Source: Lysinibacillus pakistanensis (GTDB taxonomy: Bacteria; Bacillota; Bacilli; Bacillales_A; Planococcaceae). Taken from it: DNA of 64,000 bases. Location of the stretch: assembly GCA_001312325.1 (NCBI GenBank), contig BBDJ01000017.1, positions 1 to 64,000 of the forward strand, written 5' to 3'. Below are positions 1-8,901 of this stretch, piece after piece. The notes beneath the pieces are model-generated. The model was not told the origin of the DNA and did no database searches. It was given only the letters and a program-made list of their open reading frames with translations. Each line of letters starts with the position of its first letter. The stretch's first letter is position 1. The translations under genes and the position numbers were made by a program.

Positions 1-57
1 AAACATTCAATGCGCCGTTTATCCAGTTTTGAGAGAATAAATTCTTTCAATTGAATA

Positions 58-175
58 AGTGAAGTGATGATGGCAAAGAGGTCACACCCGTTCCCATACC
101 GAACACGGAAGTTAAGCTCTTTAGCGCCGATGGTAGTTGGGGGCTTCCCCCTGCGAGAGTAGGACATCGCTTCGC
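58..175 (+). rRNA. rrf: 5S ribosomal RNA
   Basis: The core GGTCACACCCGTTCCCATAC and the 3' part ending in GAGAGTAGGACATCGC are typical Bacillota 5S rRNA. The ends (AGTGAAGTGATG and CATCGCTTCGCT) pair as helix I with G-U pairs. It is followed 12 bases later by the tRNA array, so this is the tail of an rRNA operon whose 16S/23S lie outside the window. Confidence 0.95.
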
Positions 176-187
176 TTATTTTTTCAT

Positions 188-263
188 GGAGGATTAGCTC
201 AGCTGGGAGAGCATCTGCCTTACAAGCAGAGGGTCGGCGGTTCGAGCCCGTCATCCTCCACCA
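188..263 (+). tRNA. tRNA-Val (TAC)
   Basis: Cloverleaf with 7-bp acceptor stem GGAGGAT/ATCCTCC, anticodon loop CTTACAA (TAC) and encoded CCA. Confidence 0.97.
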
Positions 264-267
264 TTAT

Positions 268-343
268 GGTCCCGTGGTGTAGCGGTTAACATGCCTGCCT
301 GTCACGCAGGAGATCGCCGGTTCGATCCCGGTCGGGACCGCCA
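268..343 (+). tRNA. tRNA-Asp (GTC)
   Basis: Acceptor stem GGTCCCG/CGGGACC, anticodon loop CTGTCAC (GTC), discriminator G and encoded CCA. Confidence 0.97.
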
Positions 344-350
344 TTATTTT

Positions 351-426
<76 letters not shown>

Positions 427-433
427 TTCCCTT

Positions 434-517
434 GGAGGGGTAGCGAAGTGGCTAAACGCGGCGGACTGTAAATCCGCTCCTTAGGGTTCGGCGGTTCGAA
501 TCCGTCCCCCTCCACCA
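434..517 (+). tRNA. tRNA-Tyr (GTA)
   Basis: Class II tRNA with a long variable arm, anticodon loop CTGTAAA (GTA), acceptor GGAGGGG/CCCCTCC-type pairing and encoded CCA. Confidence 0.97.
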
Positions 518-521
518 TTTT

Positions 522-595
522 AGGGGCATAGTTCAACGGTAGAATAGAGGTCTCCAAAACCTTTGGTGTGGGTTCGATTCCTACTGCCCCTGCCA
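522..595 (+). tRNA. tRNA-Trp (CCA)
   Basis: Acceptor stem AGGGGCA/TGCCCCT, anticodon loop CTCCAAA (CCA), discriminator G and encoded CCA. Confidence 0.97.
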
Positions 596-639
596 GGTAT
601 TGAGGTACTCGTTCATATACAGCTGTTATCATATATAGT

Positions 640-716
640 GGCGATTGTGGCGAAGTGGTTAACGCATCGGATTGTGGTTCCGACATTCGTGGGTTCGATT
701 CCCATCAGTCGCCCCA
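640..716 (+). tRNA. tRNA-His (GTG)
   Basis: Anticodon loop TTGTGGT (GTG). It carries the encoded extra 5' G (position -1) opposite discriminator C, as expected for tRNA-His, and encoded CCA. Confidence 0.96.
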
Positions 717-725
717 TTTTAAAAT

Positions 726-799
726 TGGGGTATAGCCAAGCGGTAAGGCAACGGATTTTGATTCCGTCATGCTAGGTTCGAATCCTAGTACCCCAGCCA
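726..799 (+). tRNA. tRNA-Gln (TTG)
   Basis: Acceptor stem TGGGGTA/TACCCCA, anticodon loop TTTTGAT (TTG), discriminator G and encoded CCA. Confidence 0.97.
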
Positions 800-815
800 T
801 TCATTTTTTTAGTTT

Positions 816-890
816 GAGCCATTAGCTCAGTTGGTAGAGCATCTGACTTTTAATCAGAGGGTCGAAGGTTCGAGTCCTTCATGCTCATCA
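816..890 (+). tRNA. tRNA-Lys (TTT), one base short in acceptor stem
   Basis: Anticodon loop CTTTTAA (TTT) and normal D, anticodon and T arms. The 3' acceptor strand reads ATGCTC where ATGGCTC is needed to pair with GAGCCAT, so one G is missing, and the 3' end is TCA rather than CCA. The missing G matches the GGC-to-GC deletions seen elsewhere in this window and is probably a sequence error. It is the last tRNA before the inserted repeat. Confidence 0.9.
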
Positions 891-894
891 TTTT

Positions 895-1096
895 TATCTT
901 CATTCTTTCAGTGGTTGTCCAAACACCTACTGAATGAAGATAAAGCCTCCGGCGGATGTCACGGATTTTCAAAGGACTGAACAAAAGGATGTTACCCTAA
1001 ATCTTCGCATCCTGCGAAAACGGCTAACTGACCTGCATCGTGCAGGCCTAGGCACAATTCAAAATCCGGACGCAATTACGCCAAGGCGAAATTGAT
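895..1096 (+). repeat. Dispersed structured repeat, copy A (inside tRNA array)
   Basis: Begins with TATCTTCATTC and contains ACTGAATGAAGATAAAGCCT, GATGTCACGGATTTTCAAAG, GGCACAATTCAAAATCCGG and ACGCCAAGGCGAAATTGAT, all shared with copies at 29501-29766 and 32089-32387. CGGATTTT pairs with AAAATCCG, and ACGCC/GGCG form a small terminal hairpin. Compared with the other copies it lacks the upstream CACCT/AGGTG hairpin and has an extra stretch of about 75 bases with two small hairpins (CGCATCC/TGCG and CCTGCA/TGCAGG). It separates tRNA-Lys from tRNA-Arg. It contains no ORF, so it resembles a miniature mobile or structured intergenic element. The family is not recognised. Confidence 0.8.
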
Positions 1097-1106
1097 AGAT
1101 ACATAT

Positions 1107-1183
<77 letters not shown>

Positions 1184-1194
1184 TAGTATGTTTT

Positions 1195-1271
1195 CGGAAT
1201 GTAGCTCAGCTTGGTAGAGCACTTGGTTTGGGACCAAGGGGTCGTAGGTTCGAATCCTGTCATTCCGACCA
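1195..1271 (+). tRNA. tRNA-Pro (TGG)
   Basis: Acceptor stem CGGAATG/CATTCCG, anticodon loop TTTGGGA (TGG), encoded CCA. Confidence 0.97.
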
Positions 1272-1285
1272 TCTTTATTTTATTT

Positions 1286-1360
1286 GGGGCCTTAGCTCAG
1301 CTGGGAGAGCGCCTGCCTTGCACGCAGGAGTCAGCGGTTCGATCCCGCTAGGCTCCACCA
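1286..1360 (+). tRNA. tRNA-Ala (TGC)
   Basis: Acceptor GGGGCCT/AGGCTCC including the G-T pair typical of tRNA-Ala, anticodon loop CTTGCAC (TGC), encoded CCA. Confidence 0.97.
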
Positions 1361-1373
1361 TTTCAATATTTTT

Positions 1374-1466
1374 GGAGGTATACCCAAGTCTGGCTGAAGG
1401 GATCGGTCTTGAAAACCGACAGGCGGGTAACACCGCGCGGGGGTTCGAATCCCTCTACCTCCTCCA
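1374..1466 (+). tRNA. tRNA-Ser (TGA)
   Basis: Long variable arm, anticodon loop CTTGAAA (TGA), acceptor GGAGGTA/TACCTCC. The discriminator base reads T before the encoded CCA. Bacterial serine tRNAs normally have G there, so this base deserves confirmation. Confidence 0.95.
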
Positions 1467-1470
1467 TTTC

Positions 1471-1546
1471 GGGTCAGTAGCTCAGTTGGTAGAGCATTAG
1501 ATTGAAGCTCTAAGTGTCGGCGGTTCGATTCCGTCCTGACCCACCA
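1471..1546 (+). tRNA. tRNA-Phe (GAA)
   Basis: Acceptor GGGTCAG/CTGACCC, anticodon loop TTGAAGC (GAA), encoded CCA. Confidence 0.96.
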
Positions 1547-1552
1547 TTATTT

Positions 1553-1626
1553 GCGGGTGTAGTTTAATGGTAAAACCTCAGCCTTCCAAGCTGATGTCGT
1601 GAGTTCGATTCTCATCACCCGCTCCA
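1553..1626 (+). tRNA. tRNA-Gly (TCC)
   Basis: Acceptor GCGGGTG/CACCCGC, anticodon loop CTTCCAA (TCC), encoded CCA. Confidence 0.97.
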
Positions 1627-1632
1627 AAATGG

Positions 1633-1709
<77 letters not shown>

Positions 1710-1713
1710 TTAT

Positions 1714-1790
1714 TCCGAAGTAGCTCAGTTGGTAGTAGCACCTGACTGTTAATCAGGTTGTCGCAGGTTCGAGTCCTGCCTTCGGAGCCA
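1714..1790 (+). tRNA. tRNA-Asn (GTT)
   Basis: Acceptor TCCGAAG/CTTCGGA, anticodon loop CTGTTAA (GTT), discriminator G and encoded CCA. Confidence 0.96.
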
Positions 1791-1791
1791 C

Positions 1792-1866
1792 GGCCCGTTG
1801 GTCAAGTGGTTAAGACACCGCCCTTTCACGGCGGTAACACGGGTTCGAATCCCGTACGGGTCATCA
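1792..1866 (+). tRNA. tRNA-Glu (TTC)
   Basis: Acceptor GGCCCGT/ACGGGTC, anticodon loop CTTTCAC (TTC). The 3' end reads TCA instead of CCA. Last tRNA of the array, one base after tRNA-Asn and just before the terminator. Confidence 0.96.
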
Positions 1867-1867
1867 A

Positions 1868-1901
1868 GCATGTAGCACAGTTGTGTGTTACATGCTTTTT
1901 T
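1868..1901 (+). terminator. Intrinsic terminator of rRNA-tRNA operon
   Basis: Perfect 7-bp arms GCATGTA/TACATGC followed by six T, directly after tRNA-Glu. Confidence 0.9.
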
Positions 1902-2279
1902 ATATGTCAATTGATTACCTTATCAAACAAATTGCTATAGTACCTTTCTAAACGACCATTGCCAATTTTAAAGCAGCTGAGAGGAATAATCATAGTGCAT
2001 CAAAAAAAGTCCTCACTATGACTAAATGGAACAATGTAACAAATATACGGATTTGTAGATAGCTTATAGTCAGAGTAAATTAGTTTTGTAATGCATGGGG
2101 GTAGTATAACTAAGTACAACACAGAATGTTAATTAAGCCTTAAAACAGAAGATGAAATTTTACATATAATAAACGACCAGAACCCATTTTAAATGAGTAA
2201 CTGGTCAATTTAAGCTTATTGATTAAAAAAACATATTTCTTTGCCTATCTAATTTACTTAGTCGGTTGCTATTAGAACA
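1902..2279. other. Intergenic stretch, no gene seen
   Basis: AT-rich gap between the tRNA terminator and the converging nitroreductase gene. No ORF, tRNA or clear hairpin-T terminator was found on either strand. Confidence 0.6.
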
Positions 2280-2907
2280 CTAAATTATTTGATTTCGATA
2301 CATTACCTTATTTACATTATGTCTTACGGTCTTATGACCTGCTTTAGTACCTTTACCAATAGCTATAAGCATAACATCTAAATACCTTTCAGATATATTT
2401 AAGATATCTTTTAACTTTTTAGAATCATATCCTGACATTGTGATTGTCTCAAAACCAGCTTCATTTGCTAACAAAATTAATGACATTGAAGCAAGACTTA
2501 CATCTCTAGTTAACTCTAGCTTTAGATCTTCCTTAGATTTATTTTCATAATAATTTATTGCAGCATTCGCTAGATAATCTCTTAGTGATTCATCAAAATA
2601 ACCAGCTTGAAAGCCTTCTTCATGTATCTTAATAATATTTTCTTTATCGAATGCCTGATAATCTCCCAACATAACAATTAATGTTGAAGCCTCTAACACT
2701 TGTTGCTGATTAAAAGCTATAGGTAGTAATAAATTTCTTAAGTCTGGCTCATCAATAATTAAGTAACGAGTAGATTGTATATTATTACCATTAGGTGACT
2801 TACTTGCACTTTCAACTAATGAGGTTAGAATTTCTGAACTAATTTTATAACTTGGATCATAATGTCTAACTGAACGTCTTTTTTTCTAAAATATTTTTTA
2901 CACTCAT
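2280..2907 (-). CDS. Nitroreductase family protein (frameshifted)
   Basis: FMN-dependent NAD(P)H nitroreductase family, about 208 aa. The N-terminal motif RRSVRHYDPSYKIS is the FMN-phosphate-binding signature. The C-terminal half (about 139 aa) is open and contains the GFETITMSGYD and MLIAIGKG segments typical of the fold. The reading frame breaks near 2884 at seven A on the coding strand; six restores ILEKRRSVRHYDPSYK through to the stop. The ATG at 2907 is the only start giving this N-terminus. It is divergent from an HxlR regulator with a large palindrome between them, an arrangement used elsewhere for electrophile- or redox-induced nitroreductases. Substrate unknown. Confidence 0.85.
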
Positions 2908-2977
2908 GCTATCAACTCCGAAATTATTATTTGTTGCAGCTTTAATTATAGTAAGCAATAATAAATAAGAAAATAAC

Positions 2978-3010
2978 GCACTTTAAAGTGGTATAGCCAC
3001 TTTAAAGTGC
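2978..3010. promoter_or_regulatory. Perfect palindrome, probable HxlR operator
   Basis: Two arms GCACTTTAAAGTGG and CCACTTTAAAGTGC, exact reverse complements, separated by TATAG. Each arm is itself a 12-bp palindrome (CACTTTAAAGTG). It lies between the divergent nitroreductase and HxlR genes, 25 bases before the HxlR start. This suggests a double dimer-binding site controlling both promoters. A hairpin role is less likely because only five T follow it. Confidence 0.75.
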
Positions 3011-3035
3011 CTTTTTAGGAGTTAGGAGGAAACAG

Positions 3036-3413
3036 ATGGTTAACTATAATACTGGAATCAACATTTTCATGAACATTGCAGGTGGAAAGTGGAAATGCTT
3101 AATACTCTTTTTCTTGAGCCAAAAATCAGTAAGGACAAAGGAGTTTTATGAATTAATACCTGGAATTACACAAAAGGTCTTAACAGATCAATTGAAACAG
3201 TTAGAAAGAGATGGACTTGTACGAAGAGAACTATTTAAAGAAGTACCACCAAAAGTAGAATACAGCTTAACTGATTTAGGAAAATCATTTGTACCAGTAT
3301 TAAACACAATGTGTGAATGGGGTAATAACTATGCATTTATAAAAGGTATAGAGAAAGATCAGCAAATTTATTGCGATACGTTCCTCAGTTCCCAAAACGA
3401 AAAGAAATTGTAA
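3036..3413 (+). CDS. HxlR family transcriptional regulator
   Basis: 125-aa winged-helix protein of the HxlR/MarR-like family. Residues about 10-100 carry the family pattern: GGKWKCLILFFLSQ (helix 1), TKEFYELIPGITQKVLTDQL (recognition helix region), LERDGLVRRE and the wing PPKVEYSLTDLGKSFVPVL. Start ATG is preceded by AGGAGTTAGGAGG. Divergent from the nitroreductase gene with a palindromic operator between, so it probably represses that gene and itself. There is no conserved cysteine near the N-terminus of the kind used by YodB-type sensors; the only cysteines seen are at about 19, 97 and 113, so the signal is unknown. Confidence 0.9.
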   Translation: MVNYNTGINIFMNIAGGKWKCLILFFLSQKSVRTKEFYELIPGITQKVLTDQLKQLERDGLVRRELFKEVPPKVEYSLTDLGKSFVPVLNTMCEWGNNYAFIKGIEKDQQIYCDTFLSSQNEKKL

Positions 3414-3856
3414 TAGTCATTGCCACTTGTTCCTTATTTGACTTGTCTTCTATTGTTTCAAACCATACAGGAATGCTGAGGATAACATATTTTCGGAGAT
3501 AGTTTTTTTACATATTGTCTCTATTTTTAATGATTATATGTAGTGAATTATTTCAGACTATGAAATGCTTAAAAGGATCGCTCAATGATAGGAGGTAGTG
3601 TTGGGGAGGAATGTCACTATTGTTTCTCGTTATATTTTAAATAAAAATGGCTACCATTATTGTTTATAAAAATTGAATTATTCCTTTCTGTATGTTTGAT
3701 ACATATAGTTTTTGATATCTTATAAAATTACATGACAGCCTCCATAAATTTGAACAAACTATTTCATATATGCAATATGTATGTTTTTTTCTAAAGATAT
3801 TTTCGTGGTGCTTCCTGTTTTGTTCCTCTAATATGAGGGTAGGTGGAGGAATCGAC
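3414..3856. other. Intergenic stretch upstream of nos
   Basis: About 440 bases, very AT-rich. Two GGAGG-like sequences near 3590-3610 precede only very short frames (under 20 codons). No recognisable RNA or terminator was identified. Confidence 0.5.
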
Positions 3857-4903
3857 ATGAATATACAGGAGATACAACAGTTCTTAAATTTATATCAGGT
3901 AGAGCAAAATGAATCTGAACTTTGGTTAGAAAATAGATTACAACAGATTAGAAGTGCAGGAGACTACAGTCCAACAACAGACGAACTAATTTTTGGTGCA
4001 CGGGTTGCATGGCGTAATAGCAACAAATGTATTGGTCGCCTGTTCTGGCAGTCATTACATGTAGTTGATGCACGTGATGTTTTAGAGGAACAGGACATTT
4101 TTCAAAAGCTACTAGAGCATATTGATTATGCAACAAATAGTGGGAAAATTCGTCCAACCATAACCGTGTTTGCTTCAGATCGAGTACGTATATGGAATCA
4201 TCAGTTAATTCGTTATGCAGGCTATGAAACGGAAGCAGGAGTTATTGGTGATTCATGTTCCATTGCGTTTACAAAAGTTTGTGAATCATTAGGTTGGAAA
4301 GGACAGCGAACACCATTTGACGTGTTACCACTTGTCGTACAGGTAGATGGGCGTGCTCCACAGCTGTTTACAATCCCAACAGAATATATTTTAGAGGTAC
4401 CAATTCGTCATCCCGAGGCAGTGGATGTGGAGAAATTACAGTTGAAATGGTATGCCGTACCCATTATTTCAAGCATGCGTTTTCAAATGGCGGGTATTGA
4501 TTTTCAAGCAGCTCCGTTTAACGGCTGGTACATGGGGACAGAAATCGGTGCACGTAATTTAGCAGATCATGATCGCTATAATATGCTACCAGCTATTGCA
4601 GAGATATTTAATCTTGATACGAGTAAACAAGCCTCTCTTTGGCGAGACCGTGCATTAGTGGAGCTCAATATTGCTGTCCTTCATTCATTTAAAGAAGATG
4701 GAGTGAGCATTGTGGATCATCATACAGCAGCACAACAGTTTAAACTGTTTGAAGAAGCAGAGGAATCGGTAGGGCGAAAACTGACAGGCAACTGGACATG
4801 GTTAATACCGCCGCTTTCGCCTGCAACCACTCATATATTTCATAAACCTTATATAAATATTTATCATACACCAAATTACTTCTATCAAAAGCCATGCTAT
4901 TAA
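3857..4903 (+). CDS. nos: Nitric oxide synthase oxygenase
   Basis: 348-aa bacterial NOS consisting only of the oxygenase domain. It oxidises L-arginine to citrulline and NO using electrons from a separate cellular reductase. The haem-thiolate Cys lies at residue 58 in WRNSNKCIGR, and the arginine-binding Glu at about 229 in GWYMGTEIGARN. The C-terminal WTWLIPPLSPATTHIFH is the pterin/dimer-interface region. The ATG at 3857, preceded by GGTGGAGGAATCGAC, gives the usual length; an upstream in-frame ATG adds 29 residues with no RBS. No reductase gene is adjacent. Intact, with no long homopolymer. Confidence 0.95.
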   Translation: MNIQEIQQFLNLYQVEQNESELWLENRLQQIRSAGDYSPTTDELIFGARVAWRNSNKCIGRLFWQSLHVVDARDVLEEQDIFQKLLEHIDYATNSGKIRPTITVFASDRVRIWNHQLIRYAGYETEAGVIGDSCSIAFTKVCESLGWKGQRTPFDVLPLVVQVDGRAPQLFTIPTEYILEVPIRHPEAVDVEKLQLKWYAVPIISSMRFQMAGIDFQAAPFNGWYMGTEIGARNLADHDRYNMLPAIAEIFNLDTSKQASLWRDRALVELNIAVLHSFKEDGVSIVDHHTAAQQFKLFEEAEESVGRKLTGNWTWLIPPLSPATTHIFHKPYINIYHTPNYFYQKPCY

Positions 4904-5152
4904 CTGTAAAGGAGCTGTTAAATATCCCAACAGCTCCTGAAGGGTTTTACGGAGATCTCCATTAATTCCACTATCCACAACTATTGCCTCTTTTAGTTTC
5001 CCATATTATTCATGCAGTCAGAAGTATCAGCAATAATGCATATTCATCAATAAAATATTGTTCTAGATTGCCTCTCTCAGTACCTATATACAATCGCAAT
5101 AATCCCATTTACACTTAAGCTATCTTGTTTTTTTAGGAGAGGAGCAATCCAA

Positions 5153-5683
5153 ATGTTGAACCAGCCTATCCCGAATATCCCATGGCAACAATTGACGACA
5201 CCCTACGGTAGAGGAACAGCTATCCCTCAGCTGATTGAACAGGAGCAATATCAGCAGCTTGCTGAATTAATTGAGCATCAAGGCACATTATGCAGGTGAC
5301 ACCATGGGTTTTGCTTATCCTTTTAAAAAAAGCTTGCCAACAAAAACATGGAAGACGTTTCATTACAAGAAATAGAGCTTTATTTAGCTGTGGCGCAAGT
5401 GATTACAGAGGATTATCTAGACCCAGCACATACGGTTCAAACTATGCAGGAGCTACTACATGCCAAATATTTATGGATAGAAGATGAGGAGGATGATGAA
5501 CTGGAATGGGAGGAGGAAACGCCAAAGGGCTATGAGCAGCAGGCTTTTTTTGGGCTATTATTATTTTAGTCATTTACTCTTACAAGAGGCTCTTCCAATT
5601 TTACTGCTATAAATGCTCATAACAAAGAAGCAGCAAAAGATCTTGATGAACTGATAACCATATTAAAACAGCATGATAAATAA
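5153..5683 (+). CDS. Uncharacterised protein, several frameshifts
   Basis: Good RBS (AGGAGAGGAGC) before ATG 5153, opening MLNQPIPNIPWQQLTTPYGRG. The first frame stops near 5298; a lost G (TTATGCAGG for TTATGGCAGG) restores TLWQVTPWVLLILLKK. Another shift at seven A near 5327 leads into EDVSLQEIELYLAVAQVITE and a very acidic EDEEDDELEWEEETP segment. After seven T near 5543, six T would give a hydrophobic LGYYYFSHLLLQEALP tail, ending near 5612 or continuing to 5683 (LDELITILKQHD). No family recognised. It looks like a mostly helical soluble protein of about 150-175 aa. The exact end is uncertain. Confidence 0.55.
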
Positions 5684-5734
5684 AAAAAGTACAAGCAGAT
5701 GGAGAACAAGACTGGTTTTCCCATCTGCTTTAAT

Positions 5735-6941
5735 TTAATGGACATATTCATCTTTAGAGGCTCTAAATGAACATAAAAAGAGTATTACAGCTACAACGAC
5801 AAAGAGCCAGCCAGCAATATTCCAGCCACCAAATAAGTCATGCAGGTAGCCAAAAAGAATAGGACCAATTGCAGCAAACAAATAGCCTAATGATTGGGCA
5901 AAGCCTGATAAATCAGCAGCTTCAAAGGCTGTGCGAGTGCGGAGTGTGAAGAACATCATGCTAAGGCAAAGGAAGCCCCACCTGCTAGGCCTAATAGAAT
6001 CATCCAAAGTACCCCAACTAGTCCACTCCATGACAACGCCAACAAAGCCTATTAAGTAAAACGCTGTAAACATTAAGACAAGAGGTCGCTGAGACGTCAT
6101 TTTACTAGCAATGATTGGCACAGCTAAAGCCATTGGAACTTGCGAAAATTGCATGATGGAGAACATCCAACCTGCACGATCAGCAGCTAACCCTTGTGAT
6201 ATGTAAATTTCAGGAATCCATGCTGCAGTTGTATAAAATAATAATGATTGTAATCCCATAGCACCTGTTACTGCCCAGGTAACTGGGGATTTCCATAAAG
6301 GTGAGCGTTCTTTCGTTTTCTTTACAGTGGGCTCGGGCTTATTAAACTTTAATTGTGGAATCCAAATTAAAATGGTTAACACAACTAAAATAAGTGCAAT
6401 AGCCAGTGCTCCTTGCCAACCTAGAGATGATTGGGCAATAGGGTAGCTAATCCCAGCACCGAGTCCTGCTGTTAAATTCATGGACATTGTAAAAAAATGC
6501 CATAAGTAAGCCTACATGATAAGGAAATTTTAACTTGAGTAATCCCGGAATAAGTACATTTCCAAATGCAATAGCAACACCTATTAGCATAGTTCCAAAC
6601 ACAAGTAGACTTGTTGTTCCTAATGAGCGTAATACAATACCTAATGCTAAAAGGATAGTGGATAAAAATAATGTTAGCTCAAGTCCCAATTTACGTGCAA
6701 CAACTGGTGCAAAAGGCGATATAATCGCAAAAGCCAGAAGAGGTATAGTGGTTAGAAATCCAGCTAATACATTTGATATACCTAAATCTTCTCGTATAAA
6801 AGAAATAATAGGTCCCACAACTGTTAATGGCATTCGTAATGTCGAGGCAATACAAATAACCCCAATGACTAATAATAAGGTAGCACCCCTCCAGCTAATT
6901 TTCCTGCTAGGATAACTAGTTGAATCTTCATTTGTTGTCAA
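5735..6941 (-). CDS. MFS transporter, CynX/NimT type (frameshifted)
   Basis: About 400-aa, 12-TM major facilitator of the CynX/NimT (cyanate/nitroimidazole permease-like) group. The N-terminal part has RMPLTVVGPIISFIREDLG and the C-terminal half FAQSLGYLFAAIGPILFG, both typical of this group. Start is TTG at 6941 after GGGGGGATT; no in-frame ATG lies near. The frame breaks at seven A near 6488, and twice more around 5960-6030, where the expected LGLAGGASFALSMMFF-like stretch is scrambled. Substrate cannot be told from sequence. Stands alone between convergent and divergent neighbours. Confidence 0.85.
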
Positions 6942-7049
6942 AATAAATCCCCCCTGTTTGCATTCAATTATAATTAAACCACTATACTACTTTATCACAT
7001 TATTAAAAATAGTAGAATATTCACAAAATACAGAACTTTACTCATTGTA

Positions 7050-7078
7050 TTGAAATGTAAAATGTCTTATGTTAAACT
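7050..7078 (+). promoter_or_regulatory. Sigma-A-type promoter of lysine riboswitch-lysP
   Basis: TTGAAA (7050-7055), 17-base spacer, TAAACT (7073-7078). Transcription would start just upstream of the aptamer. Confidence 0.6.
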
Positions 7079-7120
7079 AATACACATCATAAATTTAATA
7101 TTTATATGCCTCATGTTAGT

Positions 7121-7292
7121 ATTGAGGTAGAGGTCGCGGTATTTATGAGTATGCTAATGGAAATGACAAGCATTGGTGAGATTAGCTGAAAGGAAATACT
7201 GCCGAAGTGTGAGGGGACTTGAAAACCTCATGCTGGGGCTGTCTCCGAAAGGAACAGAACTGTCACGTTTGAACAACGTGTTGTGCTATCAT
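7121..7292 (+). ncRNA. Lysine riboswitch (L-box) aptamer
   Basis: Contains the conserved L-box segments GAGGTAGAGGTCGCGG, TGCCGAAGTG, TGCTGGGGCTGT and GGAACAGAACTGTCACG in the right order and spacing. An intrinsic terminator follows and then an APC-family lysine permease gene. In this RNA class lysine binding favours termination, so high lysine should shut off uptake. Confidence 0.92.
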
Positions 7293-7319
7293 TTAGAAAA
7301 AAACTGAGGATTAACTTAG

Positions 7320-7351
7320 CCATCACAGTGTTCATGTGATGGTATTTTTTT
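7320..7351 (+). terminator. Riboswitch-controlled terminator
   Basis: Arms CCATCACA/TGTGATGG with loop, followed by TA and seven T, 30 bases before the lysP start. This is the expression platform of the lysine riboswitch. Confidence 0.9.
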
Positions 7352-7380
7352 GCCTCTTATATTAGGAAGGAAGCTATATC

Positions 7381-8846
7381 GTGAGTGAGATAAAAGTGAA
7401 TCAGCTCGGTCATAAAGCGCCAAAGCTGAAAAAAAGAATTGAAAAGCCGTCATATTACAATGATTTCTTTAGGTGGTACAATTGGTACGGGGCTTTTTTT
7501 TAGCCAGTGGTGGTGCCATTGCACAGGCAGGTCCTGGCGGTGCATTACTAGCCTATGCCCTAATCGGTATAATGGTGTACTTTTTAATGACAAGCCTAGG
7601 TGAGATGGCAGCCTATATGCCATCCTCAGGCTCATTTAGTACGTATGCTACGAAATTTGTAGATCCAGCTTTAGGCTTTGCACTGGGCTGGAACTATTGG
7701 TATAACTGGGCAATCACAATTGCGGCAGAAATCGCAGCTGTATCATTAATTATGAAATATTGGTTCCCAGATAGTTCTTCTGCAATTTGGACAGTATTAT
7801 TTATTGCTGTTGTTTTAACCTTTAATTTATTATCTGTAAAAAGCTATGGAGAAAGTGAATATTGGTTTGCTATGATCAAGGTGGCAACTGTGATTGTGTT
7901 CATTATTATCAGCATATTAATGATTTTTGGTATTTTAGGTGGACAGGCACCTGTAGGCTTTACAAATTTCTTTATTAGTGACGGACCGTTTCATGGTGGT
8001 TTCCTTGCTACATTCGGTATTTTCCTAGCAGCGGGATTTTCATTTCAAGGTACAGAGCTTCTTGGGATTACAGCTGGTGAAACGGATGACCCTGGAAAAA
8101 GTATTCCGAAAGCTGTAAAATCTGTATTCTGGCGTATTCTTTTATTTTATATTTTAGCAATTGGTGCGATTGGGATGTTGATTCCATTCACAGATGAACG
8201 TTTATTATCAGAAGATATTGCTGTATCGCCATTTACACTAGTGTTTGATCGCTTAGGCATTGCCTTTGCTGCTTCCCTAATGAATGCCATTATTTTAACG
8301 GCCATGCTATCAGCTGGAAATTCAGGGCTATATGCATCGTCTCGTATGCTATGGCAATTAGCTGTGGATGGACATGCACCAAAATTTTTCACAAAATTAA
8401 GCCGTCGCGGTATTCCAATCTATGCATTAATGGTGACATTAGCTGTAGGGTGCCTTGCATTTTTAGCATCATTCTTTGGTGATGGAGTAGTATATATTTG
8501 GCTTTTAAATGCCTCAGGAATGTCTGGCTTCATTGCTTGGCTTGGAATAGCATTTAGTCATTATCGATTCCGCCGAGCTTTCGAAGCGCAAGGCTTAGAT
8601 CCACAGATGCTACCATATAAAGCAAAGCTATACCCATTTGGCCCGCTTTTCGCCTTTACGGTTTGTATGATTGTTGTCATTGGACAAAACTATTCAGCTT
8701 TTATGGGAGACAAAATTGACTGGTATGGCATTCTCGTTTCTTATATTGGTATCCCACTGTTTTTACTGCTATGGTTTGGATACAAAATCAAACATAAAAC
8801 AAAAATGCTTCCGCTAAAAGAATGTGATTTAAGAGTGGAGGATTAA
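7381..8846 (+). CDS. lysP: Lysine permease (APC family, frameshifted)
   Basis: About 488-aa amino acid-polyamine-cation (AAT subgroup) permease importing lysine by proton symport. TM1 motif SLGGTIGTGLFLASGG, then the PGGALLAYALIGIMVYFLMTS and GWNYWYNW segments, are LysP-like. GTG start at 7381 after AGGAAGGAAG. Two shifts, at seven A near 7431 and eight T near 7494; removing one base from each gives KLKKELKSRHITMISLGGTI. The lysine riboswitch directly upstream strongly supports lysine as substrate. Confidence 0.92.
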
Positions 8847-8853
8847 ATAATAG

Positions 8854-8901
8854 AGCTGTTCTGTAAGCCATTGAATGATGGCCTATAGGACAGTTTTTTT
8901 T
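8854..8901 (+). terminator. Terminator after lysP
   Basis: Imperfect long hairpin (CTGTTCTGTAAGCCAT against ATGGCCTATAGGACAG) followed by eight T. Confidence 0.8.

Noticed and set aside
5570..5683. Separate small gene after the unknown protein
   Set aside because: It has no start codon or RBS of its own; it is treated as a possible shifted tail of the upstream gene.
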